Positions 38,005-47,787 of a stretch of 64,000 nt of DNA are shown here, piece after piece. The stretch covers positions 320,224 to 384,223 of the forward strand of contig NZ_GG703818.1 of the NCBI RefSeq assembly GCF_000156395.1, read 5' to 3'. This stretch comes from Providencia rustigianii DSM 4541 (GTDB lineage: Bacteria > Pseudomonadota > Gammaproteobacteria > Enterobacterales > Enterobacteriaceae). Position 1 is the stretch's first letter. Each line of letters begins with the position of its first letter. The position numbers and the translations under genes are program-made. The notes under the pieces are model-generated. The model was not told the origin of the DNA. It saw only the letters and a program-made list of their open reading frames with translations, and did not search any database.

Positions 38005-38544
38005 ATGTACCAAGTAAATTTTCTTCCGTGGCGCACACAGAATACCCTTAAGCAGAAGCGACTATTTTTTATATTCGCTTTTATGATGACCGTTCTCTTT
38101 GTGAGTTTAGGGGGGTACTGGACTATCTTGCAAACTCTTGGTATAGCACAATCCAAAATTCGTCATGCCCATCATCAAGAACAACGACAAAAATTACAGC
38201 AGCTAAAACATCAAGTTAATGAAAAACAGCAGCAATTAGAAAAGCTATTGAATCGCCGAAAAACAATTGATCTAGATGCTCAATACAACCAATCGTTATT
38301 AAATTTATTAACCTCGCTCACATCCATAATACCCGAAAAAAGTTGGCTTTCTTCTTTCCAGCTACGGGAGCAACGTTTGGAGCTAAAAGCCCATAGTTAT
38401 TATTTTCAAGATATTCATCAACTCTCTTCTCAACTTATGGATAACCCTCACATTGACCATGTTCAGCTAATTAAACTTCGACGAATAAAAGCGCTCAACC
38501 AATTACATGTTAGTGCCAATTTTGAAGGAGGAACCGATGAATAA
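38005..38544 (+). CDS. hofN: PilN-like protein HofN
   Basis: 179 residues, starting directly after the hofM stop. Short cytoplasmic N terminus with the PilN-type start MYQVNFLPWR, one membrane helix (about 22-43) and a long coiled coil rich in Gln, Lys and Glu, then a ferredoxin-like periplasmic part. PilM binds the N-terminal NFLPWR segment. Overlaps hofO by 8 bp. Confidence 0.87.
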   Translation: MYQVNFLPWRTQNTLKQKRLFFIFAFMMTVLFVSLGGYWTILQTLGIAQSKIRHAHHQEQRQKLQQLKHQVNEKQQQLEKLLNRRKTIDLDAQYNQSLLNLLTSLTSIIPEKSWLSSFQLREQRLELKAHSYYFQDIHQLSSQLMDNPHIDHVQLIKLRRIKALNQLHVSANFEGGTDE

Positions 38545-39076
38545 CAGTTTTCATCGATTCTGGTATTGCCCACTTTGGCAACAGTCTATCCTGATTATTT
38601 TATTACTTATTCTAGGTTCTATTGTCAGTTATTACGGCTATTGGCAAGTACAGAACCAACAACAAAATGGCCTTAATGATGCCAATGTACAGCTACACAA
38701 CGATAATCTTCAATATCACGAGTTTTTCACTCAAAACCCATCATTGCACCAGCTAGAACAACAAATACAAGGGGACATATCATCCACAGATTCGCCATCG
38801 GATCCCCACTCTTTTATTGTTTATTTACAACACGCTGTTTCACGTTCAAGGGTGATATTGAATCAACTACAGCCAATTGATGTTGAAAACTCACGCTATC
38901 AATTAGAAATACAAGGCGAATTTAACAATCTTATCCATTTAATCCAGTCTCTTATTATCCACCCCTCACTAAACCACTGGCGCTTATCTGAAGTTTCATT
39001 AACACAAAAAAATAATGCGTTAGTGGCTACGCTGTCAGTATCGTTTTTCAAGGAGGAAAATCATGAGTCACCATAA
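38537..39076 (+). CDS. hofO: PilO-like protein HofO
   Basis: 179 residues from the ATG at 38537 with GGAGG in front. One N-terminal membrane helix (about 15-36), a coiled segment, then a periplasmic domain. Weakly conserved, as usual for HofO; identity rests on size, topology and order in the operon. Overlaps the following secretin gene by 14 bp, which leaves no room for a separate hofP. Confidence 0.82.
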   Translation: MNNSFHRFWYCPLWQQSILIILLLILGSIVSYYGYWQVQNQQQNGLNDANVQLHNDNLQYHEFFTQNPSLHQLEQQIQGDISSTDSPSDPHSFIVYLQHAVSRSRVILNQLQPIDVENSRYQLEIQGEFNNLIHLIQSLIIHPSLNHWRLSEVSLTQKNNALVATLSVSFFKEENHESP

Positions 39077-40103
39077 CATTTTTTATATTGGGATTTTCCC
39101 TCTATTGTTCTGCATGATGAGCTATGCCGAGAGAGGAAGAGACCCGTTTATAGCGTTACTGCCCGATGAAGACATTCCATTACTTGCAGAACATACGCCC
39201 AAAATTATTCCCGTTGAAGAACCATTAAGTGAAAAAATATTTCCGTTAATTTCGGTGGATGCGCAATTGGTTTACCAGCAGATAATCCAAACTGATCTGA
39301 AGCTATTATCCGAAAAGGGGCAAGCAAGCTTCGATACAACAACCAATAGCCTAATCATCACCGAGAGTAAACCACGGATGGCCTTGATCACCGAATGGCT
39401 AAAACAAAAAGATATTCCTCAGCAGCAAGTGCAAATTACCGCCCATATTGTGAGTAGCACCCGTACGGCATTACAGGCCTTGGGATTAGAGTGGGGAATG
39501 CTGGGAGAGATGGCAACCAACCCACACCATAGCCGATATAACCGCTATAACACCGAACCAGGGAAAGTGGCATTGAACATTTTAAAATTGGGGGATGGGC
39601 TATTAGAAATGAAGCTTAGTGCCCTAGAAAAAGCAAATTTATTGTCGATTATTGCTAGCCCGAGGCTGGTTGCCTCTCACCAAAAACCTGCCAGTATTCA
39701 GCAAGGTACTGAAATTCCCTATGTCACAAATACAGATAAAAAAAGCCATGTACAATTTAAGGACGCGGTGCTTGGTATGGAAGTCACACCAACGATTTCA
39801 CGGGATAACAAGGTGGAAATGGTATTGAAAATTAGCCATAACTCTCCCGATACCGCCATCACTACCAGCCAAAATCACCATTTATCCATTAATAAACAAG
39901 AGATAGCTACATCGGTCACGATAAAAAATAATGACACATTAATTCTTGGGGGCATTTTTCAACAAAAACAGGAAAAAACGGAGGCTGGTATTCCATTTCT
40001 ATCTCAACTACCCTTATTAGGAAATTTATTTACAAATAGCTTTCAACATATTGATCGGCGCGTTTTGATCGTTTTTATTACACCAAAACTTATCAATATT
40101 TAG
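39063..40103 (+). CDS. hofQ: Short secretin HofQ, possibly fused to a hofP remnant
   Basis: 346 residues against about 412 in E. coli HofQ. The C-terminal secretin domain is well preserved: QVQITAHIVSSTRTALQALGLEW, IASPRLVASHQKPASIQQGTEIP, AVLGMEVTPTISRDNKVEM and FITPKLI. The usual N-terminal STN domain is missing. Instead, after a signal peptide (to about residue 22), comes RGRDPFIALLPDEDIP, which carries the RDPF motif typical of PilP/HofP. One explanation is a deletion that joined the start of hofP to the N1 and secretin parts of hofQ. The strong ribosome site GGAGG supports the start. Confidence 0.85.
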   Translation: MSHHNIFYIGIFPLLFCMMSYAERGRDPFIALLPDEDIPLLAEHTPKIIPVEEPLSEKIFPLISVDAQLVYQQIIQTDLKLLSEKGQASFDTTTNSLIITESKPRMALITEWLKQKDIPQQQVQITAHIVSSTRTALQALGLEWGMLGEMATNPHHSRYNRYNTEPGKVALNILKLGDGLLEMKLSALEKANLLSIIASPRLVASHQKPASIQQGTEIPYVTNTDKKSHVQFKDAVLGMEVTPTISRDNKVEMVLKISHNSPDTAITTSQNHHLSINKQEIATSVTIKNNDTLILGGIFQQKQEKTEAGIPFLSQLPLLGNLFTNSFQHIDRRVLIVFITPKLINI

Positions 40104-40609
40104 CATAAAAAAATAACATCCATACATTCAATTAGTTGAATGTTTAAAATGCGTAAGTTCGATGAAATTATTATTTTTTATTCTATAAACCTACCGGATA
40201 AATTTGACGCTGAGGTCGTTTTAGCATACAAGGTTATCCATTAAGTGTTCTAACTATCGGTAGATTAAAGAACAAGCTGTCAACTGCTTATAAAATAGCA
40301 ACAATATTTTTGCTTTAGAATTAACAGCTTCCCTCATTTTTTGTGGGTTTTATAGCCTGTTAAAACTCATGCTAATCAATGCATTATGTAATGTAGACAG
40401 CTCAAATATAGAAACCAGTAACTGCAAATCTGACACTTTGTTTCCTGAGTGCCAGATTTATGTAGTTGCAATTCAGGTTGATGTATTGAGATAATTTTCA
40501 TATCTGATCTCACATCATCAATTAATGAGGTTTCAGTTTAGGTCCCGCCGCTAATTCGATTGGCGGGGCGGGTGATCATTAACGAATAATCGTAGTAATA
40601 CCAAAAAAC
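40104..40609. other. hofQ-aroK intergenic region
   Basis: 506 bp without a gene. AT-rich in its first half. A CCCGCC/GGCGGG hairpin (40544-40567) lies in the probable aroK leader, about 45 bp before the start codon. No known leader peptide or operator is readable. Confidence 0.4.
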
Positions 40610-41131
40610 ATGGCAGAGAAACGCAATATCTTTCTGGTTGGACCAATGGGAGCCGGAAAAAGCACTATTGGTCGTCAGTTGGCTCAACAGCTTAATATGG
40701 AGTTTTTCGACTCCGATCACGAGATTGAAAAACGCACTGGTGCAGATGTAGGCTGGGTATTCGACCTCGAAGGTGAAGAAGGCTTCCGCGATCGTGAAGA
40801 GAAAATCATCAACGAACTTACAGAGAAGCAAGGCATTGTTCTAGCGACTGGTGGCGGCTCTGTTAAATCTAAAGAGACTCGTAATCGCCTATCAGCTCGT
40901 GGTGTCGTTGTGTATCTCGAAACCACTATTGAGAAACAACTATCTCGCACACAACGTGATAAAAAACGTCCTCTATTACAAGTGGATGAACCCGTACGCG
41001 AAGTTTTAGAAAAATTAGCCGATGAACGCAACCCTATGTATGAAGAGATCGCAGATATTACGATCCATACAGATGAGCAAAGCGCTAAAGTTGTTGCTAA
41101 CCAAATCATTGAGCTGTTAGAAAAGAACTAA
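40610..41131 (+). CDS. aroK: Shikimate kinase I
   Basis: 173 residues, identical in length to E. coli AroK. It phosphorylates shikimate. Walker [10 protein letters not shown] (about 11-19), substrate-binding [18 protein letters not shown], and the lid [11 protein letters not shown] are intact. Followed by aroB after 41 bp: the usual aroKB-damX-dam-rpe-gph-trpS operon. It supplies the pathway that the class II DAHP synthase at 61653 would feed. Confidence 0.97.
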   Translation: MAEKRNIFLVGPMGAGKSTIGRQLAQQLNMEFFDSDHEIEKRTGADVGWVFDLEGEEGFRDREEKIINELTEKQGIVLATGGGSVKSKETRNRLSARGVVVYLETTIEKQLSRTQRDKKRPLLQVDEPVREVLEKLADERNPMYEEIADITIHTDEQSAKVVANQIIELLEKN

Positions 41132-41172
41132 TCCTTTTAAATCAGATGTAATGAATTCAAGGTAAAAGCAAG

Positions 41173-42261
41173 ATGGAAAAAGTCACTGTTACTCTGGATG
41201 AACGCAGCTATCCAATCAATATTGCACCTGGATTGTACCAACAACAGGATGCATTTTGGCCACTAACTGCGGGTCAACGAGCAATGATAGTGACGAATGA
41301 AACTCTCGCGCCACTCTATTTGAATAAGATCCAACATGTTCTCGAAGCATCAGGAGTGAAAGTCGATTCGATCATTCTTCCTGATGGTGAACAGTACAAA
41401 TCGTTATTCATCATGAATGATGTTTTTACCGCATTACTCGAAAAGCACCATAACCGCGACACAACTCTCATTGCTCTTGGTGGGGGAGTGATCGGTGATT
41501 TAACCGGTTTTGCCGCTGCCAGTTATCAGCGTGGCGTACGCTTTATCCAGGTACCAACCACCCTGTTATCTCAAGTAGATTCTTCTGTTGGCGGAAAAAC
41601 TGCGGTTAACCATCCTCTAGGTAAAAACATGATCGGGGCGTTTTATCAACCCGCTTCTGTCATTGTCGACCTAGACTGCTTAAAAACCCTTCCCAAAAGA
41701 GAACTTTCCTCAGGACTCGCCGAAGTTATCAAATACGGCATAATTCTGGATGGTGAATTTTTCAGTTGGTTAGAGAATAATATCGAAGCCTTAATGGCAC
41801 TCGATAACCAAACTATGGCCTACTGTATTCGCCGTTGCTGTGAGCTCAAAGCTCAAGTCGTTGCCGCTGATGAGAAAGAGACGAGTGGATTACGTGCGCT
41901 ACTCAATCTTGGGCACACCTTTGGTCATGCCATTGAAGCTGAAATGGGCTATGGCGTTTGGCTACATGGTGAAGCGGTTGCTGCGGGTATGGTTATGGCA
42001 GCTAAAACTGCAGAATTAATGGGTCGCTTTACACCAGAGCAAACCCAACGTGTTATCGCTCTACTAAAACGCGCTGACTTACCCGTCACGGGTCCTGAAA
42101 AAATGCAACCAGATGACTATTTACCTCACATGATGCGAGATAAAAAAGTGATGGGCGGGAAATTACATTTAATCCTCCCAACCACGATTGGACACGCCGA
42201 AATGCGTTCTGATGTGGATGCACCGACAGTCGTGGCTGCAATCACCTCCTGCATGCCTTAA
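41173..42261 (+). CDS. aroB: 3-dehydroquinate synthase
   Basis: 362 residues, E. coli AroB length. It turns DAHP into 3-dehydroquinate with NAD and a divalent metal. Typical motifs: [52 protein letters not shown] and [10 protein letters not shown] (metal-binding His residues). Second gene of the aroK operon. Confidence 0.97.
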   Translation: MEKVTVTLDERSYPINIAPGLYQQQDAFWPLTAGQRAMIVTNETLAPLYLNKIQHVLEASGVKVDSIILPDGEQYKSLFIMNDVFTALLEKHHNRDTTLIALGGGVIGDLTGFAAASYQRGVRFIQVPTTLLSQVDSSVGGKTAVNHPLGKNMIGAFYQPASVIVDLDCLKTLPKRELSSGLAEVIKYGIILDGEFFSWLENNIEALMALDNQTMAYCIRRCCELKAQVVAADEKETSGLRALLNLGHTFGHAIEAEMGYGVWLHGEAVAAGMVMAAKTAELMGRFTPEQTQRVIALLKRADLPVTGPEKMQPDDYLPHMMRDKKVMGGKLHLILPTTIGHAEMRSDVDAPTVVAAITSCMP

Positions 42262-42556
42262 GGTTTTGCGACTTTACGTAAAAAGCATTATTTATTCCTG
42301 ATTATTTTCAGGGGTTTTGAAATGTTACTGGCAGATATCAACTAAAGTCGTTAAATTATAGGCTCAGCCTAACACCTATAAACGAATTACTGATTAAGTG
42401 GCTAAGATAATAGCAATCTCATTGAAATTGGAATGAATTTGCTAAACAATCTATCCTTTAAAAGTAAGCAGTAACACACTGTTTGGTCGTGAACAGGTCG
42501 TAACGATAAGAGACATTTTATCTCTACTACAGGCAAACTCATTTCGGGAGAGGAAA
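42262..42556. other. aroB-damX spacer
   Basis: 295 bp. No gene or clear terminator. GGGAGAGGAAA forms the damX ribosome site. Confidence 0.35.
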
Positions 42557-43471
42557 ATGGACGAATTTAAACCAGATAATCAGCCTAAAGCACAAAATGA
42601 TTTAAGGCCTGATACATCAGACAGACCAACAGGACGCTCGCGTCCCGCTGCCACGGCTAAGCCAAAAATCACACTATCACGCCAGCACATCATGATTGGT
42701 GTTGGGGTCTTAGTGTTGTTGTTACTGATCATTGCTATCAGTTCCGCGTTAAAAGCACCAACAGAGCATGAGAAATTACAATCAGATAGTGCAAATGAAC
42801 GTAATATCGATTTATCCGGTTCATCATCACTAACTAACTCTAATAGCCAAACACTAACTCAACCAGGTCAAACTCAAGAGTTAAACGGTCAGCAAATCAA
42901 TCCAACCCCGACCCAAAGTGAGCCACAAATTCAAACTAATGGTCTCGGTGAACGTATTGAAATTCCTGGCGATGTGGCGGATGCACTCAATCAAGGCCAA
43001 ACCTTACCACCTGAAGTAACAGCGCCAGCGCAAAATGTGACTCCGTTGACACCATCACAAGTTAAGCCGGTAGAACAGCAACCTGCGGTTAAACCTGTCT
43101 CTCCAGAAAAAACTCAACCAAAAGCGACTAAGCCAGCTGAGCAGAAACAACCTGTTCAATCTAAACCAGTGACTAAACCTGCAGCTAGTAACCAAAGCGG
43201 TAATTCGGTAGCAGCATCCGGCAGCTATACTCTGCAATTAAGCAGCGCAAGCCGCTCAGATACATTGGAAGCATTCGCTAAAGAGAATAAACTCGCTAAC
43301 TATCAAGTCTATAAAACCATTCGTAATGGGCAAACTTGGTATGTTTTGATCCACGGAAACTACAGCTCAGTCAATGAAGCTAAAAGCGCAATTGCAAAAT
43401 TACCTGCGCCAGTTCAAGCTAAAAAACCGTGGGTTCGCAATATGAAACAAGTTAAACAGGATCAAAAATAA
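42557..43471 (+). CDS. damX: Cell-division protein DamX
   Basis: 304 residues, shorter than E. coli DamX (428) because the periplasmic linker is reduced. N-terminal cytoplasmic part, one membrane helix (about 45-64), a Pro/Gln/Thr/Lys-rich linker and a C-terminal SPOR domain (about 222-304: YTLQLSSASRSDTLEAFAKE, NGQTWYVLIHGNYSS). The SPOR domain targets it to denuded septal glycan. Its nearest relative in the window is the SPOR domain of the protein at 9942. A 295-bp gap after aroB may hold a separate promoter. Confidence 0.95.
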   Translation: MDEFKPDNQPKAQNDLRPDTSDRPTGRSRPAATAKPKITLSRQHIMIGVGVLVLLLLIIAISSALKAPTEHEKLQSDSANERNIDLSGSSSLTNSNSQTLTQPGQTQELNGQQINPTPTQSEPQIQTNGLGERIEIPGDVADALNQGQTLPPEVTAPAQNVTPLTPSQVKPVEQQPAVKPVSPEKTQPKATKPAEQKQPVQSKPVTKPAASNQSGNSVAASGSYTLQLSSASRSDTLEAFAKENKLANYQVYKTIRNGQTWYVLIHGNYSSVNEAKSAIAKLPAPVQAKKPWVRNMKQVKQDQK

Positions 43472-43554
43472 CAACGTTTTTCCCCGGGCGCATATGTGTT
43501 GTCCTGAAAGAGTACCGACAGAGTTACTCTAAACGATTGTAATAATAAGACGGC

Positions 43555-44385
43555 ATGAAAAAGAAACGCGCTTTTTTAAAATGGGCTGGGGGTAAATACC
43601 CACTTGTGGAAGAGATTAAGAAGTATCTTCCACAAGGTAATTGCTTAGTAGAACCTTTCGTAGGTGCAGGGTCAGTGTTTTTAAACACTAGCTATGATTC
43701 ATATGTGCTAGCAGATATTAACAGTGACTTAATCAACCTCTATAACACGGTTAAACATCGACCTGATGCTTTTATTGAAGAAGCACAGCAGCTATTCACA
43801 CCTGAATATAATACGTCTGAACAGTATTATCTAATGCGGGAAACCTTTAACAAATCTAAAGACCCCGCAAAACGTAGCATCCTATTTCTGTATCTCAACC
43901 GCCATTGCTATAACGGGTTATGCCGCTATAACTTACGAGGTGAATTTAACGTCCCTTTTGGGCGCTATAAAAAACCGTATTTTCCACGAGACGAATTACT
44001 GTGGTTTGCTGAAAAAGCACAAAATGCGATCTTCGTGACTCAAGGCTACAGCGAGACATTACTCAATGCGCCAGTAGGCTCCGTTGTTTACTGTGATCCG
44101 CCTTATGCGCCGCTTTCTGAAACGGCTAATTTTACGGCTTATCATACCAATTCATTCAACGCAAAAGAGCAGCAAAATTTAGCATTACTGGCACATAAGT
44201 TGTCATCAGAACGCGAAATTCCCGTACTGATTTCAAATCATGAGACCCCACTGACTCGAGAGTGGTATCATCAAGCACAGCTGCATATTGTTAAAGTACG
44301 TCGCACTATTAGTCGAAATATATTGAACCGTGCCAAAGTCAATGAGCTCTTGGCTTTATACGCGGGAACATCGAAAACTCTATAG
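43555..44385 (+). CDS. dam: DNA adenine methylase
   Basis: 276 residues. It methylates adenine in GATC, and so controls mismatch repair, replication timing and many fimbrial switches. SAM-binding FLKWAGGKYPL and VEPFVGAGSVF near the N terminus, catalytic DPPYAPLSETANF near residue 180, and a target-recognition region with NRHCYNGLCRYN. Placed between damX and rpe as in E. coli. Confidence 0.97.
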   Translation: MKKKRAFLKWAGGKYPLVEEIKKYLPQGNCLVEPFVGAGSVFLNTSYDSYVLADINSDLINLYNTVKHRPDAFIEEAQQLFTPEYNTSEQYYLMRETFNKSKDPAKRSILFLYLNRHCYNGLCRYNLRGEFNVPFGRYKKPYFPRDELLWFAEKAQNAIFVTQGYSETLLNAPVGSVVYCDPPYAPLSETANFTAYHTNSFNAKEQQNLALLAHKLSSEREIPVLISNHETPLTREWYHQAQLHIVKVRRTISRNILNRAKVNELLALYAGTSKTL

Positions 44386-44421
44386 GTACTGTCAGACAAC
44401 GACGAATAATCGGAGACAATT

Positions 44422-45096
44422 ATGAAAGATTTTCTCATTGCCCCATCTATTTTATCTGCTGACTTTGCTCGTTTAGGCGAAGATACTGCCAAAGTCCTCG
44501 CTGCGGGTGCAGATATTGTGCATTTTGATGTAATGGATAACCACTATGTACCGAACTTAACCTTCGGGGCACCAATCTGTGAAGCACTACGAAAATACGG
44601 CATCACCGCACCTATTGATGTGCATTTGATGGTTAAACCCGTAGATCGCATTATTCCTGATTTTGCAAAAGCAGGTGCAACGCATATTAGTTTCCATCCT
44701 GAAGCCAGCGAACACGTTGATAGAACATTGCAATTAATCAAAGAAAGTGGCTGTACTGCGGGTCTAGTATTCAACCCTGCAACTCCCCTAAGCTACCTCG
44801 ATTACGTGATGGATAAAGTCGACATGATCTTGCTGATGTCAGTAAATCCTGGTTTTGGCGGCCAATCTTTTATCCCACAAACACTGAACAAATTGCGCCA
44901 AGTTCGTAAAATGATTGATGAAAGTGGTTATGATATTCGTTTAGAAGTCGATGGCGGCGTTAAAGTAGACAATATTGCTGAGATTGCAGCGGCAGGTGCA
45001 GATACCTTTGTTGCGGGTTCCGCAATCTTTGGTCAACCTGACTACAAAGCGGTTATCGATGCCATGCGTAAAGAATTACAAAAGGTATCTCAATGA
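44422..45096 (+). CDS. rpe: Ribulose-phosphate 3-epimerase
   Basis: 224 residues, a TIM-barrel enzyme of the pentose phosphate pathway. Signatures: [52 protein letters not shown] and [10 protein letters not shown]. Its stop overlaps the gph start in ATGA. Confidence 0.97.
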   Translation: MKDFLIAPSILSADFARLGEDTAKVLAAGADIVHFDVMDNHYVPNLTFGAPICEALRKYGITAPIDVHLMVKPVDRIIPDFAKAGATHISFHPEASEHVDRTLQLIKESGCTAGLVFNPATPLSYLDYVMDKVDMILLMSVNPGFGGQSFIPQTLNKLRQVRKMIDESGYDIRLEVDGGVKVDNIAEIAAAGADTFVAGSAIFGQPDYKAVIDAMRKELQKVSQ

Positions 45097-45779
45097 CACA
45101 CGCAGTTTTAGAAAGTATTAAGGCAATTGCTTTTGATTTAGATGGCACACTGGTTGATAGCGCAGGTGGCTTAGCCGACGCTATCGATAAAACCCTAGAA
45201 GAGTTGAATCTTCCACCAGCAGGTAAAGAACGTGTCTCCATTTGGGTCGGTAACGGTGCTGATATTTTAGTTAAACGCGCATTGGAATGGGCGGGCGTTA
45301 CACTAACTCCGGAATTGCATAAAAATGCGCGTGAGAATTTTGATAAGCATTATGCGACGACAGTTAATACTGGCAGTCAGCTATTCCCTGAAGTTAAAGA
45401 GACCCTAGATACCTTGGCAAAACATAACCTGCCAATGGCAATCGTTACCAATAAGCCAACGCCATTTGTTGCGCCATTATTAGAAAAGCTAGGCATTGAT
45501 AGCTACTTTTCTTTAGTGCTTGGCGGTGATGATGTGAAAAAAACCAAGCCGCACCCAGCGCCGTTGTATTTAACCATGGGCAAGTTTGGATTACGCAAAG
45601 AAGAATTGCTTTTTGTCGGTGATTCCCGTAATGATATTATCGCAGCCCACAGTGCTGGCTGCCCAAGCGTAGGGTTAACCTACGGTTACAACTACGGTGA
45701 GTCAATCGCAATTACTGAGCCAGACTATGTGTTAACTCATTTTTCTGAGTTACTCTCCGTTATTGATTTATCGAAATAA
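45093..45779 (+). CDS. gph: Phosphoglycolate phosphatase
   Basis: 228 residues of the HAD family. Motif I is [13 protein letters not shown] with nucleophile D15; motif II TNKPTPF; motif III and [13 protein letters not shown] and [12 protein letters not shown]. It removes phosphoglycolate formed in DNA repair. Translationally coupled to rpe by ATGA. Confidence 0.96.
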   Translation: MTHAVLESIKAIAFDLDGTLVDSAGGLADAIDKTLEELNLPPAGKERVSIWVGNGADILVKRALEWAGVTLTPELHKNARENFDKHYATTVNTGSQLFPEVKETLDTLAKHNLPMAIVTNKPTPFVAPLLEKLGIDSYFSLVLGGDDVKKTKPHPAPLYLTMGKFGLRKEELLFVGDSRNDIIAAHSAGCPSVGLTYGYNYGESIAITEPDYVLTHFSELLSVIDLSK

Positions 45780-45861
45780 AACTCCCCAATAATTCGAGCT
45801 GTACTCACTCACAGCTCGAAATCTAAAAGGGTATAAAAATACTAAAAGGACAGACAAAAAA

Positions 45862-46905
45862 ATGAGTACACCCACTGAGAAATCCAAACCAACCCAGAAA
45901 CCTATTGTATTCAGCGGCGCACAGCCTTCCGGTGAATTAACCATCGGTAACTATATGGGGGCGTTACGTCAGTGGGTTAAGATGCAAGATGATTACGACT
46001 GCATTTACTGTATCGTTGACCAACATGCCATCACTGTTCGCCAAGATCCGGTTGAGCTGCGTAAAAGAACCCTCGATACATTAGCGCTCTATTTAGCTTG
46101 CGGTATTGATCCTAAGAAAAGTACCATTTTCGTTCAGTCCCATGTACCACAACACGCACAACTGAGCTGGGCATTAAACTGCTATACCTATTTCGGTGAA
46201 CTTAGCCGTATGACGCAGTTTAAAGACAAATCAGCACGCCATTCAGAAAACATCAATGCGGGTCTGTTTGACTACCCAGTCCTGATGGCTGCCGATATTC
46301 TGGTTTACCAAACTAACCAAGTTCCTGTTGGGATAGATCAAAAACAGCACCTTGAGCTGAGCCGTGATATTGCACAGCGTTTCAATGCCATCTACGGCGA
46401 GATCTTTACTGTACCTGAACCATTCATTCCTAAAGATGGTGGCGCACGCGTGATGGCGCTACAAGAGCCAACCAAGAAGATGTCAAAATCTGATGACAAC
46501 CGCAATAACGTCATTGCGCTGTTAGAAGATCCAAAATCCGTTGTGAAGAAAATTAAGCGTGCAATGACTGACTCTGAAGAGCCGCCACGTATTTGCTACG
46601 ATATTGAAAACAAAGCAGGGGTTTCTAACCTATTAGATATCCTAGCTGGCGTAACAGGCAAAAGTGTCGCAACACTGGAAGCTGAATTTGAAGGTCAAAT
46701 GTACGGTCACCTGAAAGGCGCTGTTGCCGAAGCGGTTTCTGAGATGCTGACTAACTTACAAGCTCGCTATCATGAGTTCCGTAACAATGAAGCGCTGCTA
46801 AACCAGATAATGGATGAAGGTGCAACCAAGGCCGCAGCACGCGCTCAAGAAACTTTAGATAAAGTTTACGATGCGATCGGCTTTGTAAAACGTCCACAGC
46901 TGTAA
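45862..46905 (+). CDS. trpS: Tryptophanyl-tRNA synthetase
   Basis: 347 residues; E. coli TrpS has 334, and this one has a short Lys/Pro/Thr extension before [21 protein letters not shown]. Class I motifs: GELTIGNY (HIGH-like) and KKMSKSDDN (KMSKS). Last gene of the aroK operon, followed by a terminator. Confidence 0.97.
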   Translation: MSTPTEKSKPTQKPIVFSGAQPSGELTIGNYMGALRQWVKMQDDYDCIYCIVDQHAITVRQDPVELRKRTLDTLALYLACGIDPKKSTIFVQSHVPQHAQLSWALNCYTYFGELSRMTQFKDKSARHSENINAGLFDYPVLMAADILVYQTNQVPVGIDQKQHLELSRDIAQRFNAIYGEIFTVPEPFIPKDGGARVMALQEPTKKMSKSDDNRNNVIALLEDPKSVVKKIKRAMTDSEEPPRICYDIENKAGVSNLLDILAGVTGKSVATLEAEFEGQMYGHLKGAVAEAVSEMLTNLQARYHEFRNNEALLNQIMDEGATKAAARAQETLDKVYDAIGFVKRPQL

Positions 46906-46918
46906 GTTATCGTCACCG

Positions 46919-46951
46919 AAAAGCCAATCAATTCATTTGATTGGCTTTTTA
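46919..46951. terminator. Terminator of trpS
   Basis: AAAAGCCAATCA-ATTCAT-TGATTGGCTTTTT, placed 14 bp after trpS. It also faces the convergent lipoprotein gene. Confidence 0.92.
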
Positions 46952-46960
46952 TTTTTTAGA

Positions 46961-47506
46961 TTAATTTGCTGAATACAGCTTGCCATCTTTCACATAACCT
47001 AATTTTGATAATTCTCCATTTTGATCTCGCTCTTCAAGCGCACCCTCAACAGAGCCATTCACAAAGCTAGCTTTAATGTGTAGATTATTTTTTGGCGTAT
47101 CATAATAGGATTTATAATCGCCATTTAAGCGGTCATTACTGTATCCCATCTCTGTATCTAAATTACCATTTTCGAGGTAAGACTTAATCACCCCATCCAC
47201 CTTGCAATTCTTCACTGGGATATGCATATTCAACTTACCATTCTCGTAGTAAGTGTAGATATTTTTATCTAGGCAGTTATTTTTAACCCACGATTTAAAT
47301 TGGATATTTCCATTCGGATAACGCTCAACATACTCACCATCAGGAGCGCCTTCGGGGATGTTTAGCTCAGGCATTCTCAAGTTTTCTAACTCTTTAAACT
47401 CTTCTAATGGGACGCCGTTATCACCCTGAGAGGCTGGCTGAGAAAGGCAACCGGACAACGCTAAGGTCACAGAGAACACAATCGCAATATTGATAATTTT
47501 CATCAC
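46961..47506 (-). CDS. MORN-repeat lipoprotein (YwqK-type)
   Basis: 181 residues. Signal peptide with lipobox LSGC (C20). The mature protein has tandem MORN-2-like units: GEYVERYPNGNIQFK, YTYYENGKLNMHIPV, IKSYLENGNLDTEMGY and a fourth degenerate one. Such repeats occur in YwqK/MORN 'antitoxin-like' immunity proteins linked to polymorphic toxins. Here it lies convergent to trpS, 260 bp upstream of and divergent from a type VI effector gene. A periplasmic immunity role is plausible but not shown. Confidence 0.7.
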   Translation of the reverse strand: MMKIINIAIVFSVTLALSGCLSQPASQGDNGVPLEEFKELENLRMPELNIPEGAPDGEYVERYPNGNIQFKSWVKNNCLDKNIYTYYENGKLNMHIPVKNCKVDGVIKSYLENGNLDTEMGYSNDRLNGDYKSYYDTPKNNLHIKASFVNGSVEGALEERDQNGELSKLGYVKDGKLYSAN

Positions 47507-47787
47507 TATCCTTTTAACTCAAGCCATTTACTGACTTGAAGATGCACAAAATATATTGAGTGCCACGATAGTTCATGTTGTCTCTGAGGAAATGAAGCAG
47601 AATCTTCTTATTTTGAATGGCAAGAAAGTTAATTGAAGAATCAATACAGTTGAGTATGAACAAAATTCCTTAAGAAAGTGTCCTGATTTAGTTGTGCAGA
47701 ACAATGAAAAGCGGATTTAACTAGAAGACACTTAAATTAAATTAGGCTAATCTATTTGTCTTAAGTTTGTTTAAAAGGATTTATATT

